This document shows positions 1-9,418 of a DNA stretch of 64,000 nucleotides, one piece after another. The first letter of the stretch is position 1. Each line of letters opens with the position of its first letter. Origin of the DNA: Bacteroidota bacterium (GTDB lineage: Bacteria; Bacteroidota; Bacteroidia; Flavobacteriales_D; Crocinitomicaceae); contig SBGX01000027.1 in NCBI GenBank assembly GCA_006226425.1, positions 99,181 to 163,180 of the forward strand, in the 5' to 3' direction. The position numbers and the translations under genes are program-made. Below the pieces are notes generated by a model. It was not told where the DNA came from. It did no database searches and saw nothing but the letters and a program-made list of their open reading frames with translations.

Positions 1-121
1 TCTTATACATTTTTGCCTGAGTTTATGATTTATTCAGGCATGAATTTAATTAGGAAGACATGGGCCTCAAAGAAACTATGGTCAAATGGGACAGAATGTG
101 TTTTTTTGGGATGAAGGACAC

Positions 122-895
122 TTATGTTCTTCTGAAATTTGAGTAAAAACTTCTGCTCAGAGGAATTTTGTCCGGACATTGCACCAGTGTGATCAGATGA
201 GAATTATTGTTCTTTTCAACCGTCAGAATTTTATCCTGATTGACCAGGTAGGCCCGGTGAGACTGTACAATTTTTCGTTTGTTTTTTAGTTGCTCCCTAA
301 CAGATTTAATGGTTCCCCTCGTTTTATGTCTTACAAGGCGCCCATTCTCTTCATACACCCATACGACATAGTTTTTTTCTGAGTAGATGCAAAACACATC
401 ATTGATCTGAACCTCCCCAATTTTAGGATCAATCAAGATGGTCGAATTAGTTCGTTTGACAGGAACAATCAACTGATCCATGATGAGTAAAAATAACATT
501 GGAATAACTGCCAAACCAAGCAATGCCGTAATTCCAGTGGCCACTCTTTCCAGGGATAATGCGTAAAAGCCAAAGGAAATTTTGAACAGGAAAAAACCCA
601 ATCCAATGGCAGCAATGATCAATGCTAGCAGAGACAGGCGTCCACTTCGTTTCGCGATGATGGATTCATATTTTGTTTTGTATAGAACCGGAAATAAACC
701 CAGAAACAAAAAGACAATGAGTGTAGAGATGATGAAGTAAGCGGCATTAACAAAAATGAAATCTCCTGTCGAATAGTAGGCCATCTGAAATGGTTTGAAG
801 ACAAGATGGACAAAGCTTATAGCAAGTATAAACAAGGCGGAAGCAAGAGCTCTCGATTTGGAATTTGATAATATCTGCTCTACAGCGCTTTTCAT
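122..895 (-). CDS. Membrane-anchored LytTR-family transcriptional regulator
   Basis: 257 aa. Roughly residues 15-145 contain four hydrophobic segments typical of membrane helices. Residues about 160-255 match a LytTR DNA-binding domain, with the IYSEKNYV and VQSHRAYLVN stretches usual in that family. There is no receiver domain, so this is not a classical response regulator; the membrane part may sense a signal directly, which is inference. The ATG start at 895 gives a short polar N-terminus before the first helix. The gene is transcribed alone, and its neighbour at 960-1484 lies 64 bp upstream on the same strand. Membrane-LytTR proteins are common in Bacteroidota; the target genes cannot be read from the sequence. 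Confidence 0.75.
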   Translation of the reverse strand: MKSAVEQILSNSKSRALASALFILAISFVHLVFKPFQMAYYSTGDFIFVNAAYFIISTLIVFLFLGLFPVLYKTKYESIIAKRSGRLSLLALIIAAIGLGFFLFKISFGFYALSLERVATGITALLGLAVIPMLFLLIMDQLIVPVKRTNSTILIDPKIGEVQINDVFCIYSEKNYVVWVYEENGRLVRHKTRGTIKSVREQLKNKRKIVQSHRAYLVNQDKILTVEKNNNSHLITLVQCPDKIPLSRSFYSNFRRT

Positions 896-959
896 TGTGT
901 TTATGAATCACTTCGGTTAGGAAGCGGAAGTAAATTACTTGTTTTTTACCAGTTTGTGT

Positions 960-1484
960 TTACAAGATCATTCGAAAACCAAACACAGGCAGTTTCTCCT
1001 GCATAAAATCAAGGTCTTCCGATCGTTTAAAGCCTAATTTTTCGTACATCTTCCAGGCCACTGTCATGGCTCCGGTCGTATGAATAATGATTTGTCGCAG
1101 TTTTAATTCTTTTGCTCTGCTGATGCAATGTTCTGTCAGCAACTTTCCAATTCCTGCGCCCCTGGCATCCGGATTCACAGCCAGGAGTCTAAAACCGGCC
1201 GCATTTTTTTCCTGAGGAGCCGTTCCCCCTGAATTGTAATATTGCATGTCTCCGAAAAAAACGACTGCCCCATCTACATTTCCATTGGGACCCACCGCGA
1301 CGAAGAGTTCGGTGTCCGGTTTCGAGGTAAAGTCGCCCACATTTCTCAGTAAATGGTAATACGCGGGTTGTTCATCTTCTTTCGGGAAGCCATCTAGTTG
1401 GGAGTAAACATTCACCATGAGTTCTCCTGCCGGGACGAAATCTTCGGCTTTTGCGTTTCTTACGATATGCAATTTGTTCGTCAT
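960..1484 (-). CDS. GNAT-family N-acetyltransferase
   Basis: 174 aa from the ATG at 1484 (MTNKLHIVRNA); a longer reading frame upstream would run into the preceding acetyltransferase gene and is rejected. The acetyl-CoA binding loop appears as RGAGIGK after a beta strand (FRLLAVNPDA), and the C-terminal YEKLGFK motif is typical of GNAT proteins. The substrate is unknown. It lies 11 bp downstream of the second GNAT gene (1496-2299), so the two are probably co-transcribed. Confidence 0.8.
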   Translation of the reverse strand: MTNKLHIVRNAKAEDFVPAGELMVNVYSQLDGFPKEDEQPAYYHLLRNVGDFTSKPDTELFVAVGPNGNVDGAVVFFGDMQYYNSGGTAPQEKNAAGFRLLAVNPDARGAGIGKLLTEHCISRAKELKLRQIIIHTTGAMTVAWKMYEKLGFKRSEDLDFMQEKLPVFGFRMIL

Positions 1485-1495
1485 TTTTTGTGTTT

Positions 1496-2299
1496 CTATC
1501 CACAATATCCACCCCCATAGGAGTAGATGTATTTTGGGGCCCATGGATTTTCTTTCCCTAAGATCATTCTGGTACAACTGTCTCCTTTTGGGAACCCGTT
1601 TTTTTCAAAAAAGGCGAGGGCAATTTTATTTTCTATTGGAAGGAGCGTTCGCGTTCCTTTTTTGGAATGTTTCAGTTTCAAAAGTTCGATTCCAGCCTGC
1701 TCTTCCAGGGCGATCACCAGGCCTCTGCCAAAATGGGGCAGATAAAAGCCAATTAATTGTTCGTTTTCATCAAGGTATCCGAAAGCATTTTCAAAGTGCA
1801 TCTCAATCAAATGAGTCCGATTTTCGGCATTCGCGATTTCGTCTAATTTACACACCCTGTTTAAGTCGGATTTATCCAATTTTTTGATCGATGTAGATGG
1901 TTTGAAATCAACATCCTGGGTAGAATCAAAAGACACATATTCAGAGCGGTTTTTGAATCCAATCTTCTTGTAAACAGGCTCTCCCAGTTCGGTGGCAATG
2001 AGCAATTGTGTTTCACACTTTTGAGCGTCTGAAAAATCGCTCAGAAATTTTGTTATTTCACGGCCAAATCCCTGTCCCCGGTAATTCTCGTCAACCAATA
2101 TATTTGCCAGCCAGGCAATATGGCCTTTTACAAACACGTTTCCGGTACCTACGATTTTGCTGTCCTGAATTTTGACAAAGGCATAGAAAAACTCTTTATC
2201 GATGAATTCATCCAGGAATGCTTCATAATCAAACTTCCAACTCTTTGGAGGAAATTTGTTTAAACCATCTATGTCCGATCTGTCAAGTTTTCTGATCAT
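1496..2299 (-). CDS. Two-domain GNAT acetyltransferase (YitH/Acetyltransf_18-like)
   Basis: 267 aa. The N-terminal half (about 1-130) is a GNAT domain with the acetyl-CoA loop YRGQGFG and a VYKKIGFK motif. The C-terminal half (about 135-250) resembles the degenerate second domain (Acetyltransf_18) of YitH-type proteins, ending in a FFEKNGF motif. The last residues, SYGGGYCG, are glycine-rich and unusual. It is the first gene of a probable two-gene unit with the downstream GNAT. The substrate is unknown; the domain assignment of the C-terminal half is by pattern and less sure than the N-terminal one. Confidence 0.75.
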   Translation of the reverse strand: MIRKLDRSDIDGLNKFPPKSWKFDYEAFLDEFIDKEFFYAFVKIQDSKIVGTGNVFVKGHIAWLANILVDENYRGQGFGREITKFLSDFSDAQKCETQLLIATELGEPVYKKIGFKNRSEYVSFDSTQDVDFKPSTSIKKLDKSDLNRVCKLDEIANAENRTHLIEMHFENAFGYLDENEQLIGFYLPHFGRGLVIALEEQAGIELLKLKHSKKGTRTLLPIENKIALAFFEKNGFPKGDSCTRMILGKENPWAPKYIYSYGGGYCG

Positions 2300-2367
2300 T
2301 TTCCTATTTCAGCCTACCTGATAAATTTAACCATTATCGCATAAATTTTGTGATGGTTCGCGACTTT

Positions 2368-2757
2368 CTATTGTGTTGCTTTGATCCAATCCTTCACGAT
2401 TGTGATTAAATCCACCTCCCCATCCTCTACATCTGTCATGTTCTTAAAACTTGCAATCGCCCGGTCATTCTCCTTCCATGTCAGGAGCTTTGAATCGGTG
2501 TTGATCATCCGCTCTTTTGGCTGTTCCTGTTTTTGCGTTCCTCGATGAAAGATTAATTGGACCTGTTTCGGTGGTTGAATTTTCATAGTTATTCGGTCGG
2601 CTTCTCCATGGCAGTAATTAGGTCCGTTCCATTTAATGTTTTCTGTTAGTCCAGAAGTTGCATCAAGGATGATATGACGCAATTTTTCAATTTCATTTCG
2701 AAAAGGGTGATCGAGTTCATCGAGAAATTTGGTGACGTCGCTGTTTAGTTTGTTCAT
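2368..2757 (-). CDS. DUF1801 domain protein
   Basis: 129 aa, about the size of stand-alone DUF1801 (YdhG-like) proteins. The opening DVTKFLDEL and the WNGPNYCHG segment match the family's usual N-terminal helix and IKW-P-Y core. The biochemical role of the family is not established. The gene is alone; about 200 bp separate it from the next upstream gene (2955-3725). Confidence 0.7.
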   Translation of the reverse strand: MNKLNSDVTKFLDELDHPFRNEIEKLRHIILDATSGLTENIKWNGPNYCHGEADRITMKIQPPKQVQLIFHRGTQKQEQPKERMINTDSKLLTWKENDRAIASFKNMTDVEDGEVDLITIVKDWIKATQ

Positions 2758-2954
2758 AAATCAATGATTAAATCTGTTGTTCTAATTAGTGTAAATCACA
2801 AATTCTTTCATGTCAATAAGAATAGAAGCTGTCTCATGTTTAGTTTATTGTTCGTTTTAAGTTTTACTGTATGACCCAGATTGACTAACAGTTGAACTTT
2901 TCCCACTCACCTCAAACTCTGGTATTTGTGAAAAGTAGGTGTTGTTCGGGAAGA

Positions 2955-3725
2955 TTATTCTACCTGATATTCTATTAGAAAGTATTCTCTTTTACCATTT
3001 ATGGTAAACACCAATTCTCTTTTAAAAGGGACTCCATGATCATTTAAGTGAACCAAATCAATCTGATTATTTTTTTCCCAATCGGGCAATCCAAAAGCCC
3101 CATAATATTCCGCCCTTGTGTTCAGCGAATCATTATATTCTGTTTTCACCACCATTGAACTTATATCTTGCGGTGAATCAAGAAAACTCTTGAATAGAAT
3201 TTGACGATTCTTTTCATCATAAACCCTAATTGAATAGGATGTATCACCCTTCTCCCAAATTGTCAATACAGTATCTTCAGCCCCGAATGCGTTATGTCCA
3301 ATTAGATCCCTATATGTACATCCATAAAGGCAGATACTTTCGACCATCAAATTATTTTCATATTTCGTTTTGAAGATGAAGGTTGTGTCATCACCAGCAA
3401 TGATATAACTCAGTTTACTTACGGTGTCGTGGATGTAATAGTATCGTGCAGTGTCGGTTCCTATTACACTTTCATATATGCGGTTATTTGAATTCCCAAT
3501 ATTATATTCGATGCGATATTCAGAATCAGGGTTTCCTAGTGGGAATGTTTTTTTATAGATGGTTTTTCCATGGTCGTTGAGTATTTCGGTGCTGAAGTAT
3601 CGATTCATTGTGGCAGTTGAGTCTTCTGATTCATAGTACTTACAATAACCATGTATGGTGGTTTGTGATTGAGCAAAAAGCCCTATAAAAGTTAGTAGAA
3701 CGATTATTATAATTCTTCTCTCCAT
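2955..3725 (-). CDS. Secreted protein of unknown function
   Basis: 256 aa. The N-terminus is an SPI-type signal peptide: basic MERR, a hydrophobic run to about residue 17, then AQS-Q. The rest is rich in Tyr, Asp and Asn and in beta-forming segments, without a motif I recognise. It reads like the many periplasmic or secreted hypothetical proteins of Bacteroidota. No enzyme residues or repeats could be identified. Confidence 0.6.
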   Translation of the reverse strand: MERRIIIIVLLTFIGLFAQSQTTIHGYCKYYESEDSTATMNRYFSTEILNDHGKTIYKKTFPLGNPDSEYRIEYNIGNSNNRIYESVIGTDTARYYYIHDTVSKLSYIIAGDDTTFIFKTKYENNLMVESICLYGCTYRDLIGHNAFGAEDTVLTIWEKGDTSYSIRVYDEKNRQILFKSFLDSPQDISSMVVKTEYNDSLNTRAEYYGAFGLPDWEKNNQIDLVHLNDHGVPFKRELVFTINGKREYFLIEYQVE

Positions 3726-3914
3726 GTGGTGACGATTACCAATAATGGTCCGGCGTTGATGTATAGCCTCGAATTTAGCACTTTTTTAGTTTGGAGTTTA
3801 GTGCATGTTGCAAGAGTGAAGATTATTCAGTTTAAACAACCCTTGTTCAAGTACAAAAGGTAATTCCCAGATTCGGAAAGGCATAATGTTCTCAGAACAT
3901 ATGTATTCTAACGA

Positions 3915-5786
3915 TTAGGACTCCTGGGGGGCAGACTTTAAAAAGCGTCCAATCTCAAGCGCTACATCCTGATTGAAACCAACATAATAGACTGTTTTCG
4001 CGGGGACCCCCATGTTGTCAGGCCAGGTGCCCACATTGGGATCTTCATCCAGACTGAAACCGTATGCCATGCCAAATTTCTGTGCACCATTCTCTCCGAA
4101 AATAAACGTAGGTTTCCCGGCACTATTTGTGAATTTACCGCAGTGGAAAAACTTGGCATAGGCGTCATAGATTCTTGGTTTTCCGTTATAGCTGTTCGCC
4201 GTATTGGTATACCAGTTTTCATATTTTGTCCATGCGTCCGAACTGTAATTTTGGGGAATTGTCTTTCCCGCTTTCATCACTCCATCCAATGCCACTCCCC
4301 TCGAAATCGCTTCAAAGATGGCTGCTTCAATCTGACCGAATGTTTTGTATTCCAGTTCCGTTTCGCTGTCTTTTTTACCTCGTACAGCCTGAACAAATCC
4401 CTGAATTCCAGTGAAGTCAGATGCGGGGATCTTAATCTGCATGCCGTTCGGACCTTTCAAGGTAAACTGGGTACCGTCGGAGCTTCCCGAATAGTTGCCA
4501 ACATTGGCGGCATTAAGTTGAAAGTTGACTTGGTTACCACTTGCAAAAAAGTCATTGACGGTATCTTCCCAATAGTTGATCAGGTCGGAATCGGTAGCAT
4601 AAATCGTTAGCCAGTCTTTGGGCGAAACGATTGCAGAAAATTGCTTGTCTATCAGAATCGGATATCCACTACTGCCAGGACTTGCATAGAGCAATTTACC
4701 AAATCCCTTTTTTCCTAGTGGATCGCTGTTGCAAAAGTTCGTGAAGGCCTCCCCGATTTCCTCTCTGCTCACCGCTGGAACGGAACCGTAGGTCAGTGGG
4801 TCGCCAGTCACTGTAAAGGACAGATTGAGTCCGAATGAATCTACCGCGGAGACGTCGTATTGCGCAATTGGGCCGAATTCAAAGATGTCGTAAGGTCCCG
4901 GTGGACACGGATCTGGATTGTCCTTGAAAGGGTATGCTGCGTACGGGGTAGTGGGCGAATATGGAGCGGGGGTCGTTGTTTTTTCAGTGATTAAAATCAC
5001 CAGACGATTGTTTCCGGCGCTTTCTACATTGGGAACGGACAAGGTGTCAATGGTGTCCACATTGATAAAGGGGGCCTTGCTTACGGTGGGTTGTGCCTTG
5101 AATTTTCCGTCAGCTTGAAGGTATAAAAATTGGGTGGTTTTTTTCGTTAACTGCTGTTCGATGAAACCAGCAACCCAGACCGTATATGTGTTGGGGTCCA
5201 GCTTCGTATTATTCTGAAGTGTAATTTTATTGACCACCGTCGGATTATCCAGGGTGATTGGATAACTGTTGCTGCCTACCGTAGGCATGTTCACTGTCAC
5301 TAAAGTCTTGAACGGATATTGTGTACCGCTGCCCATCTGTGGTATCGTTAATGTGATTTGCGTACCTAACTCGTTTATCGTAAAGCTGGCGGCGGGAATG
5401 ACAACCGTGCCGATCGTCACAGAAACAGCACCTTTAAAGGCCTCTCCAGTGATACTAAACGTATTACCGACCAGGGCTGGATTGGAGGATACACCTGTAA
5501 TTTTCGTCGGATTCAAAATGGTCAAGGGAACCTTGTTCCCCTGTGGTTCTCCCGGGACGATTACCTGAACAGTTGTCTTCAAGGGGTACACGGTACCGGA
5601 TGGCATCTGGGGAAGCGTTAATGAAATTTCGGTGCCTTTGTCATTAACAACAAATAAATTCGGTGGGGTACCGACACTGCCGAAAAGGACATTTTGAGCT
5701 CCCGTGAAATTCGATCCCGAAATGAGAATTTTCGAGTTCATGTTCGCAGGATTATTTTGAACGGACGTGATATTAGGAGCAGCCAT
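3915..5786 (-). CDS. IPT/TIG-repeat protein with a GH64 (beta-1,3-glucanase)-like domain
   Basis: 623 aa. Residues about 4-90 and 95-182 are two IPT/TIG-like immunoglobulin repeats (SNPALVGNTFSITGEAF and a matching first copy). From about residue 187 on, the sequence resembles glycoside hydrolase family 64: YDIFEFGP places a glutamate at 303 and AVDSFGLNL an aspartate at 316, in the arrangement expected for the family's catalytic pair. GH64 enzymes cut beta-1,3-glucan. No signal peptide is seen at MAAPNITSVQ, so export is unexplained; a start further upstream is not apparent. The function is inferred from motif spacing only. Confidence 0.65.
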   Translation of the reverse strand: MAAPNITSVQNNPANMNSKILISGSNFTGAQNVLFGSVGTPPNLFVVNDKGTEISLTLPQMPSGTVYPLKTTVQVIVPGEPQGNKVPLTILNPTKITGVSSNPALVGNTFSITGEAFKGAVSVTIGTVVIPAASFTINELGTQITLTIPQMGSGTQYPFKTLVTVNMPTVGSNSYPITLDNPTVVNKITLQNNTKLDPNTYTVWVAGFIEQQLTKKTTQFLYLQADGKFKAQPTVSKAPFINVDTIDTLSVPNVESAGNNRLVILITEKTTTPAPYSPTTPYAAYPFKDNPDPCPPGPYDIFEFGPIAQYDVSAVDSFGLNLSFTVTGDPLTYGSVPAVSREEIGEAFTNFCNSDPLGKKGFGKLLYASPGSSGYPILIDKQFSAIVSPKDWLTIYATDSDLINYWEDTVNDFFASGNQVNFQLNAANVGNYSGSSDGTQFTLKGPNGMQIKIPASDFTGIQGFVQAVRGKKDSETELEYKTFGQIEAAIFEAISRGVALDGVMKAGKTIPQNYSSDAWTKYENWYTNTANSYNGKPRIYDAYAKFFHCGKFTNSAGKPTFIFGENGAQKFGMAYGFSLDEDPNVGTWPDNMGVPAKTVYYVGFNQDVALEIGRFLKSAPQES

Positions 5787-5997
5787 AAGCTAATCAATTA
5801 GGGATAAAAATTGTTTCGATGTAATATTATAGTTGAGTCGTTTTAAGGACTAGAGTTTTTCTAAATATACCCATTTATTTGAAAGGGGAGGGGAATGACC
5901 AAAAAAACACAAAAGAGTTTTGTCGTATTGTTCAGTTGATAGGAACTTATGGCTCAAATTATGAGTTCATTCCTTTTTGCTATTTTTAGATAGAAAC

Positions 5998-7032
5998 ATG
6001 ATAAGGATGAAGGTATTCGCTGAAGGGATTTCCAATAAGATAGACGAGGCAATCATTAATGAAGAAATTAGTATTATCAAAGCCATCCTTACCGAATATG
6101 ATTTGGACGTAAACTCGTTCATTTTCAGTCACGGTAAGTATTATTCGCCTTTGTTAATGAAAGCGTTGATTTCCTGGGGCGTTGATGTTGGGAAACGGTC
6201 TAAACCAAATGTTAAGGCAAAAATAGAGGTAGTGGAATTTCTGCTTGAGAAAGGAGCAAATCCAAATTTAAAGCGGAATCATGGTGATAACTGTATGCAT
6301 ATTTCAGCGAATGTAGATCGTTATCCGGCAGAGTTGTTACTACTATTTTTGAAACATGGAGGCGATATCAATTCTGCGAAAGATGATGGGAAATCGGCTT
6401 TGGAAATTTTTGTTGAAGTGTACCCGACCAATAACAAGAAAAAGAAGCTGAAGGAACTTGCAGAGGAGGTTTTCAAATCGGCAGGTCAGAATCTCTTAAA
6501 CGTGAAGAAAAATTTGTTCAAGGATAAATCGGACCTTATTGAGTTGTTGGAAAAGTATGGTGAAACTACTCCGAATAGTGACATACAGGAAATTGAAGAA
6601 TTTAGCTTTCCTCCTGATCCTTCCGAAATTGCGATGTCAGTAGATTTGAAGAATGATTTGATTTATGCCGATTTGGCAAGTCAGATGTGGAAGCAATTAG
6701 TACCAGAGTCCGGTCAGGCAAATACCGTGCAGGGAGAGTTGTTAAGAGCCATTGAAAAGCTTAGAGATGAATCCCACAGAAATGGGAACGCAAACTTTGA
6801 CGATAATCATCGCTTACTTGCTGATTTCATCTTTAATACCTTGAAGGACTCCGAGCATTTTAATCAGATCGAATTAAAAAATATGGAAAAACGAATGGCG
6901 GAAATCACAAGATCGAATTCACCGTATTTGGAAGATGATCACTACAATTACTTAGTTGACAAAGTATGCATTTTTTATAAGAACAACCCAGAATTGATTC
7001 CGCATGTCAAGAATCCGGACATATACAGATAA
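5998..7032 (+). CDS. Ankyrin-repeat protein
   Basis: 344 aa from ATG 5998 (MIRMKVFAEG); a TTG further upstream and an ATG at 6007 are alternatives. Residues about 70-140 hold two to three ankyrin repeats (VVEFLLEKGANPN; LLLFLKHGGDINSAKDDGKSALE). The remainder is helical and charged without a known domain. It is the only plus-strand gene in the first 30 kb and is followed directly by a hairpin and T tract. The role is probably protein binding; the partner is unknown. Confidence 0.65.
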   Translation: MIRMKVFAEGISNKIDEAIINEEISIIKAILTEYDLDVNSFIFSHGKYYSPLLMKALISWGVDVGKRSKPNVKAKIEVVEFLLEKGANPNLKRNHGDNCMHISANVDRYPAELLLLFLKHGGDINSAKDDGKSALEIFVEVYPTNNKKKKLKELAEEVFKSAGQNLLNVKKNLFKDKSDLIELLEKYGETTPNSDIQEIEEFSFPPDPSEIAMSVDLKNDLIYADLASQMWKQLVPESGQANTVQGELLRAIEKLRDESHRNGNANFDDNHRLLADFIFNTLKDSEHFNQIELKNMEKRMAEITRSNSPYLEDDHYNYLVDKVCIFYKNNPELIPHVKNPDIYR

Positions 7033-7080
7033 AAGGAAGAGCTATCTTAAGCTTTGAGACAGGTTCCTTTCTCGTTTTTT
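7031..7080 (+). terminator. Probable Rho-independent terminator of the ankyrin gene
   Basis: AAAGGAA and TTCCTTT pair around a loop of about 25 nt and are followed by CTCG and six Ts, immediately after the stop codon at 7032. The long loop weakens the call. Confidence 0.45.
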
Positions 7081-7456
7081 AATACATCGTATTTGGGTTC
7101 GCTGATTCTTTAGGTATTTGTTGAATCGCGTCCCAATGTTCACAGATTTTTCCGTTCTGGTCAAATCGAAAAAAGTCCATCGTTACATACTGGTCGTTAC
7201 CAGGCCAAATTTGATGTGTATGCAATGCAACTAAATCCTTTTCAGCTATGCAGCGCACAAACTCGATGGATTTCTCCGGGTATTCTTTTTGCATTCTGTC
7301 AAAATAGTCGATAAAGCCTTTCAGTCCATCCGCAACGTCCGGATTGTGCTGAATGTATTCCTCGCCAATATACATTTCCACGGCTTTTGTAGGATTTCCT
7401 TCATAAGCCATTTTGTAGAAGGCAATGGCGTTCACTTTGTTTTTTTCTAGATCCAT
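7079..7456 (-). CDS. SnoaL-like / NTF2-fold protein
   Basis: 125 aa, the normal length for stand-alone SnoaL-like proteins. The pattern AIAFYKMAYEGNPTKAVE, YIQHNPDVADG and the closing DFFRFDQNGKICEHWD are characteristic of the family. Members bind or transform small hydrophobic molecules; the ligand here is unknown. Its 3' end overlaps the terminator of the convergent ankyrin gene by 2 bp. Confidence 0.75.
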   Translation of the reverse strand: MDLEKNKVNAIAFYKMAYEGNPTKAVEMYIGEEYIQHNPDVADGLKGFIDYFDRMQKEYPEKSIEFVRCIAEKDLVALHTHQIWPGNDQYVTMDFFRFDQNGKICEHWDAIQQIPKESANPNTMY

Positions 7457-7491
7457 TTTTGTTTCTGTGCTTTTTAGTGCTTGTCAACAAT

Positions 7492-8907
7492 CTACCATTG
7501 GTATTTATTCACTCCACCAGTTTCGTCATTGCTATCATCAAAAAGGTAGTCCAAAAATTCATAAAAATTTTCAACTTGATCATTTCCCCGAATGGCACCG
7601 TCTTTACACCAATCATATTGTCCGTATGAATCATGATTAGATGACTGATCATCTGGGGAGAACCATCCACAATGGCTCCAGAAGGAACGATTTGTTTGCG
7701 AGAACAACTGATTTCCCTGCGGAATTATTTGATAAATGCCGCTTTTTTCAGGATGAAAGTTACTTGTTTCGGGCAAAAAACCCTGACCATAGTAGGAATG
7801 AATCACGAGATCACCTAATAATTGGCAAATTTCATAGGCCTTGCTTCGCGTCTTTTTTGAAAAAGACTCGTTTGTATTTATTTGACTCCAGAAATGATAT
7901 GCATCGATGTAGGGAAATGTTAATTGTGAAATTTCCAAATTCCTTGAAGTGTTGTGGTAATATCCCAATGAGTTTTTTACAATAGCATTGATGGTAGATT
8001 TTTGTTCATGAACCAGAAATCTTGAAACTTCATCAATTTTAGATTTTAGCTCATTTATTTTTGAATTATCAAATAAACCCCAGGAGGCCCATCGCTGATG
8101 ATCATAAATCTCCTCAAATATTAATTTAGAAAAATCTAATGGAGTCATTTCATTTGGGTCTAAATAGCCTTCATTTCCTCCATCAAAATGATTCGAGTCT
8201 AATACAACTCCGGAACCCGGATTGCTTGTAATCCTTTCTAGGATTCGATCATAAGCCCATGCACCAGAAAGAGGGGCCGATGCAATTACGTAGTTTGAAG
8301 AAAACGAGGTGCTTTGCGGTCGCCATTGATAAAGGTTTTCCAGACCAGCCATGGAACAAACATCTAAACCTAGTATATCTACCGATTCATTCTTGCCGAG
8401 TATATTTGTTATTTCAGCAGGATAAAGTTTGTCCATGCTTCCACCTTCTGCATCCGGACACATCCCGAAACCATTTCCATGTGACCTCAGTACAAGCATA
8501 TAGTGCCTGGCAGGATAATATTTTTTGCAGTATTGGATGAACTTTTTCAATGTTTCGGCATCGGCCATATTTGCTTCAAATGATTGCTTGGGACCAATTT
8601 CAGGAATGAATTCTTTACCATCTAATTGCTCGTAGGCATTATTCTGGATTTGATACAATCTGGTATCGGTAAAGTTTCCATTCAATGTAGTAGAATCTTC
8701 TGAAAAGCCTTCAATTCGATCAATAAGCAATATTAAATTGTAGTCCTCGGATTTTTTTCCGCGTTTCATCTCTTCAACATCGCTTAAGAGATTCGTTTCT
8801 GATGAATTAGAACCGACTGCATAATGCATAATCGTCCAGTTCTTAAGTTCTTGCGAGAATGAATCGCTTGCTAATAATGATATGGCGGTGATCAACAAAT
8901 ACTTCAT
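7492..8907 (-). CDS. Clostripain-like (C11) cysteine peptidase, secreted
   Basis: 471 aa. A signal peptide covers about residues 1-19 (ending DSFSQ). The catalytic dyad of the C11 family is visible as H143 in RSHGNG and C184 in LDVCSMAG. The N-terminal WTIMHYAVGSN strand is also typical of C11. Family members cut after basic residues in exported proteins and are often autoactivated. The gene stands alone, 35 bp upstream of the SnoaL-like gene. Confidence 0.8.
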   Translation of the reverse strand: MKYLLITAISLLASDSFSQELKNWTIMHYAVGSNSSETNLLSDVEEMKRGKKSEDYNLILLIDRIEGFSEDSTTLNGNFTDTRLYQIQNNAYEQLDGKEFIPEIGPKQSFEANMADAETLKKFIQYCKKYYPARHYMLVLRSHGNGFGMCPDAEGGSMDKLYPAEITNILGKNESVDILGLDVCSMAGLENLYQWRPQSTSFSSNYVIASAPLSGAWAYDRILERITSNPGSGVVLDSNHFDGGNEGYLDPNEMTPLDFSKLIFEEIYDHQRWASWGLFDNSKINELKSKIDEVSRFLVHEQKSTINAIVKNSLGYYHNTSRNLEISQLTFPYIDAYHFWSQINTNESFSKKTRSKAYEICQLLGDLVIHSYYGQGFLPETSNFHPEKSGIYQIIPQGNQLFSQTNRSFWSHCGWFSPDDQSSNHDSYGQYDWCKDGAIRGNDQVENFYEFLDYLFDDSNDETGGVNKYQW

Positions 8908-8917
8908 ATTCCTCTTA

Positions 8918-8964
8918 AGATAACATAAAATGGGCGATTTACCGGGAACGATGTATCGTTATGC
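8918..8964 (-). repeat. Weak attC-like site
   Basis: AGATAAC and GTTATGC heptamers lie 47 bp apart between two minus-strand genes, the position expected for an attC, but the inner arms do not pair well. Kept only as a candidate for the left end of the array. Confidence 0.25.
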
Positions 8965-8976
8965 GCTGAGATTCAT

Positions 8977-9273
8977 CTAATTCCCGATAACTATTCGGCT
9001 GGATCGTACGGATTCATTTTTTAAATGTACAAAATCATTCCTGCTATCATCCTTCATAAAGCAATTGAGATCATCTTGAGAGTCAAAAGAAATAAAGTGA
9101 ATTTCGTATGGAATTTCATCAACCCCATCAATATACGATTCCTTATTAGGTCGAATGCGATGGATCAGTTTGCCATTGTACTTATTCATCAAGGGAATTG
9201 CATGCTTTTCAAATTCTAAGAACAAATCCTCTTTATCCTCATGGATATAAATTATTTGAGTAATGTAAATCAT
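8977..9273 (-). CDS. Small ferredoxin-like-fold protein, DUF1330-like
   Basis: 98 aa. The pattern YITQIIYIHEDKEDLFLEFE, then MNKYNGKLIHRIRP and IHFISFDSQDDLNCFM, resembles DUF1330/dimeric alpha-beta barrel proteins. No catalytic residue stands out. It lies 3' of attC 9307-9400 in the direction of transcription and may be the last clear cassette cargo of the array. Function unknown. Confidence 0.55.
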   Translation of the reverse strand: MIYITQIIYIHEDKEDLFLEFEKHAIPLMNKYNGKLIHRIRPNKESYIDGVDEIPYEIHFISFDSQDDLNCFMKDDSRNDFVHLKNESVRSSRIVIGN

Positions 9274-9306
9274 CGCTTGTTAATTAATTGTGATTCAAGA
9301 TACGGA

Positions 9307-9400
9307 GTATAACGGTTTTGGCCATAAGTAATTGCATGCGTAAGCACGGAGCTTACCCATATTGAAAAGAGTAAGCAATTACCAATAGCCATTGTTAGGG
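9307..9400 (-). repeat. attC: attC site (integron recombination site), 94 bp
   Basis: Begins GTATAAC and ends GTTAGGG, with inner arms TAATTGC / GCAATTA. It lies directly 3' of the acetolactate decarboxylase-like gene (stop at 9419) and 33 bp 5' of the next gene. It is the leftmost clear site of the array. Confidence 0.75.
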
Positions 9401-9418
9401 GTCGTTTTTATTTCCGGT

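Noticed and set aside
2885..2940. Possible attC between the DUF1801 gene and 2955-3725
   Set aside because: ACTTTTC / GAAAAGT pair, but the end heptamers (GACTAAC and GTTCGGG) match poorly.
3741..3812. Possible attC downstream of the GH64-like gene
   Set aside because: A CTCGAATTTAG loop resembles that of sites 27909 and 30371, but the left core is missing.
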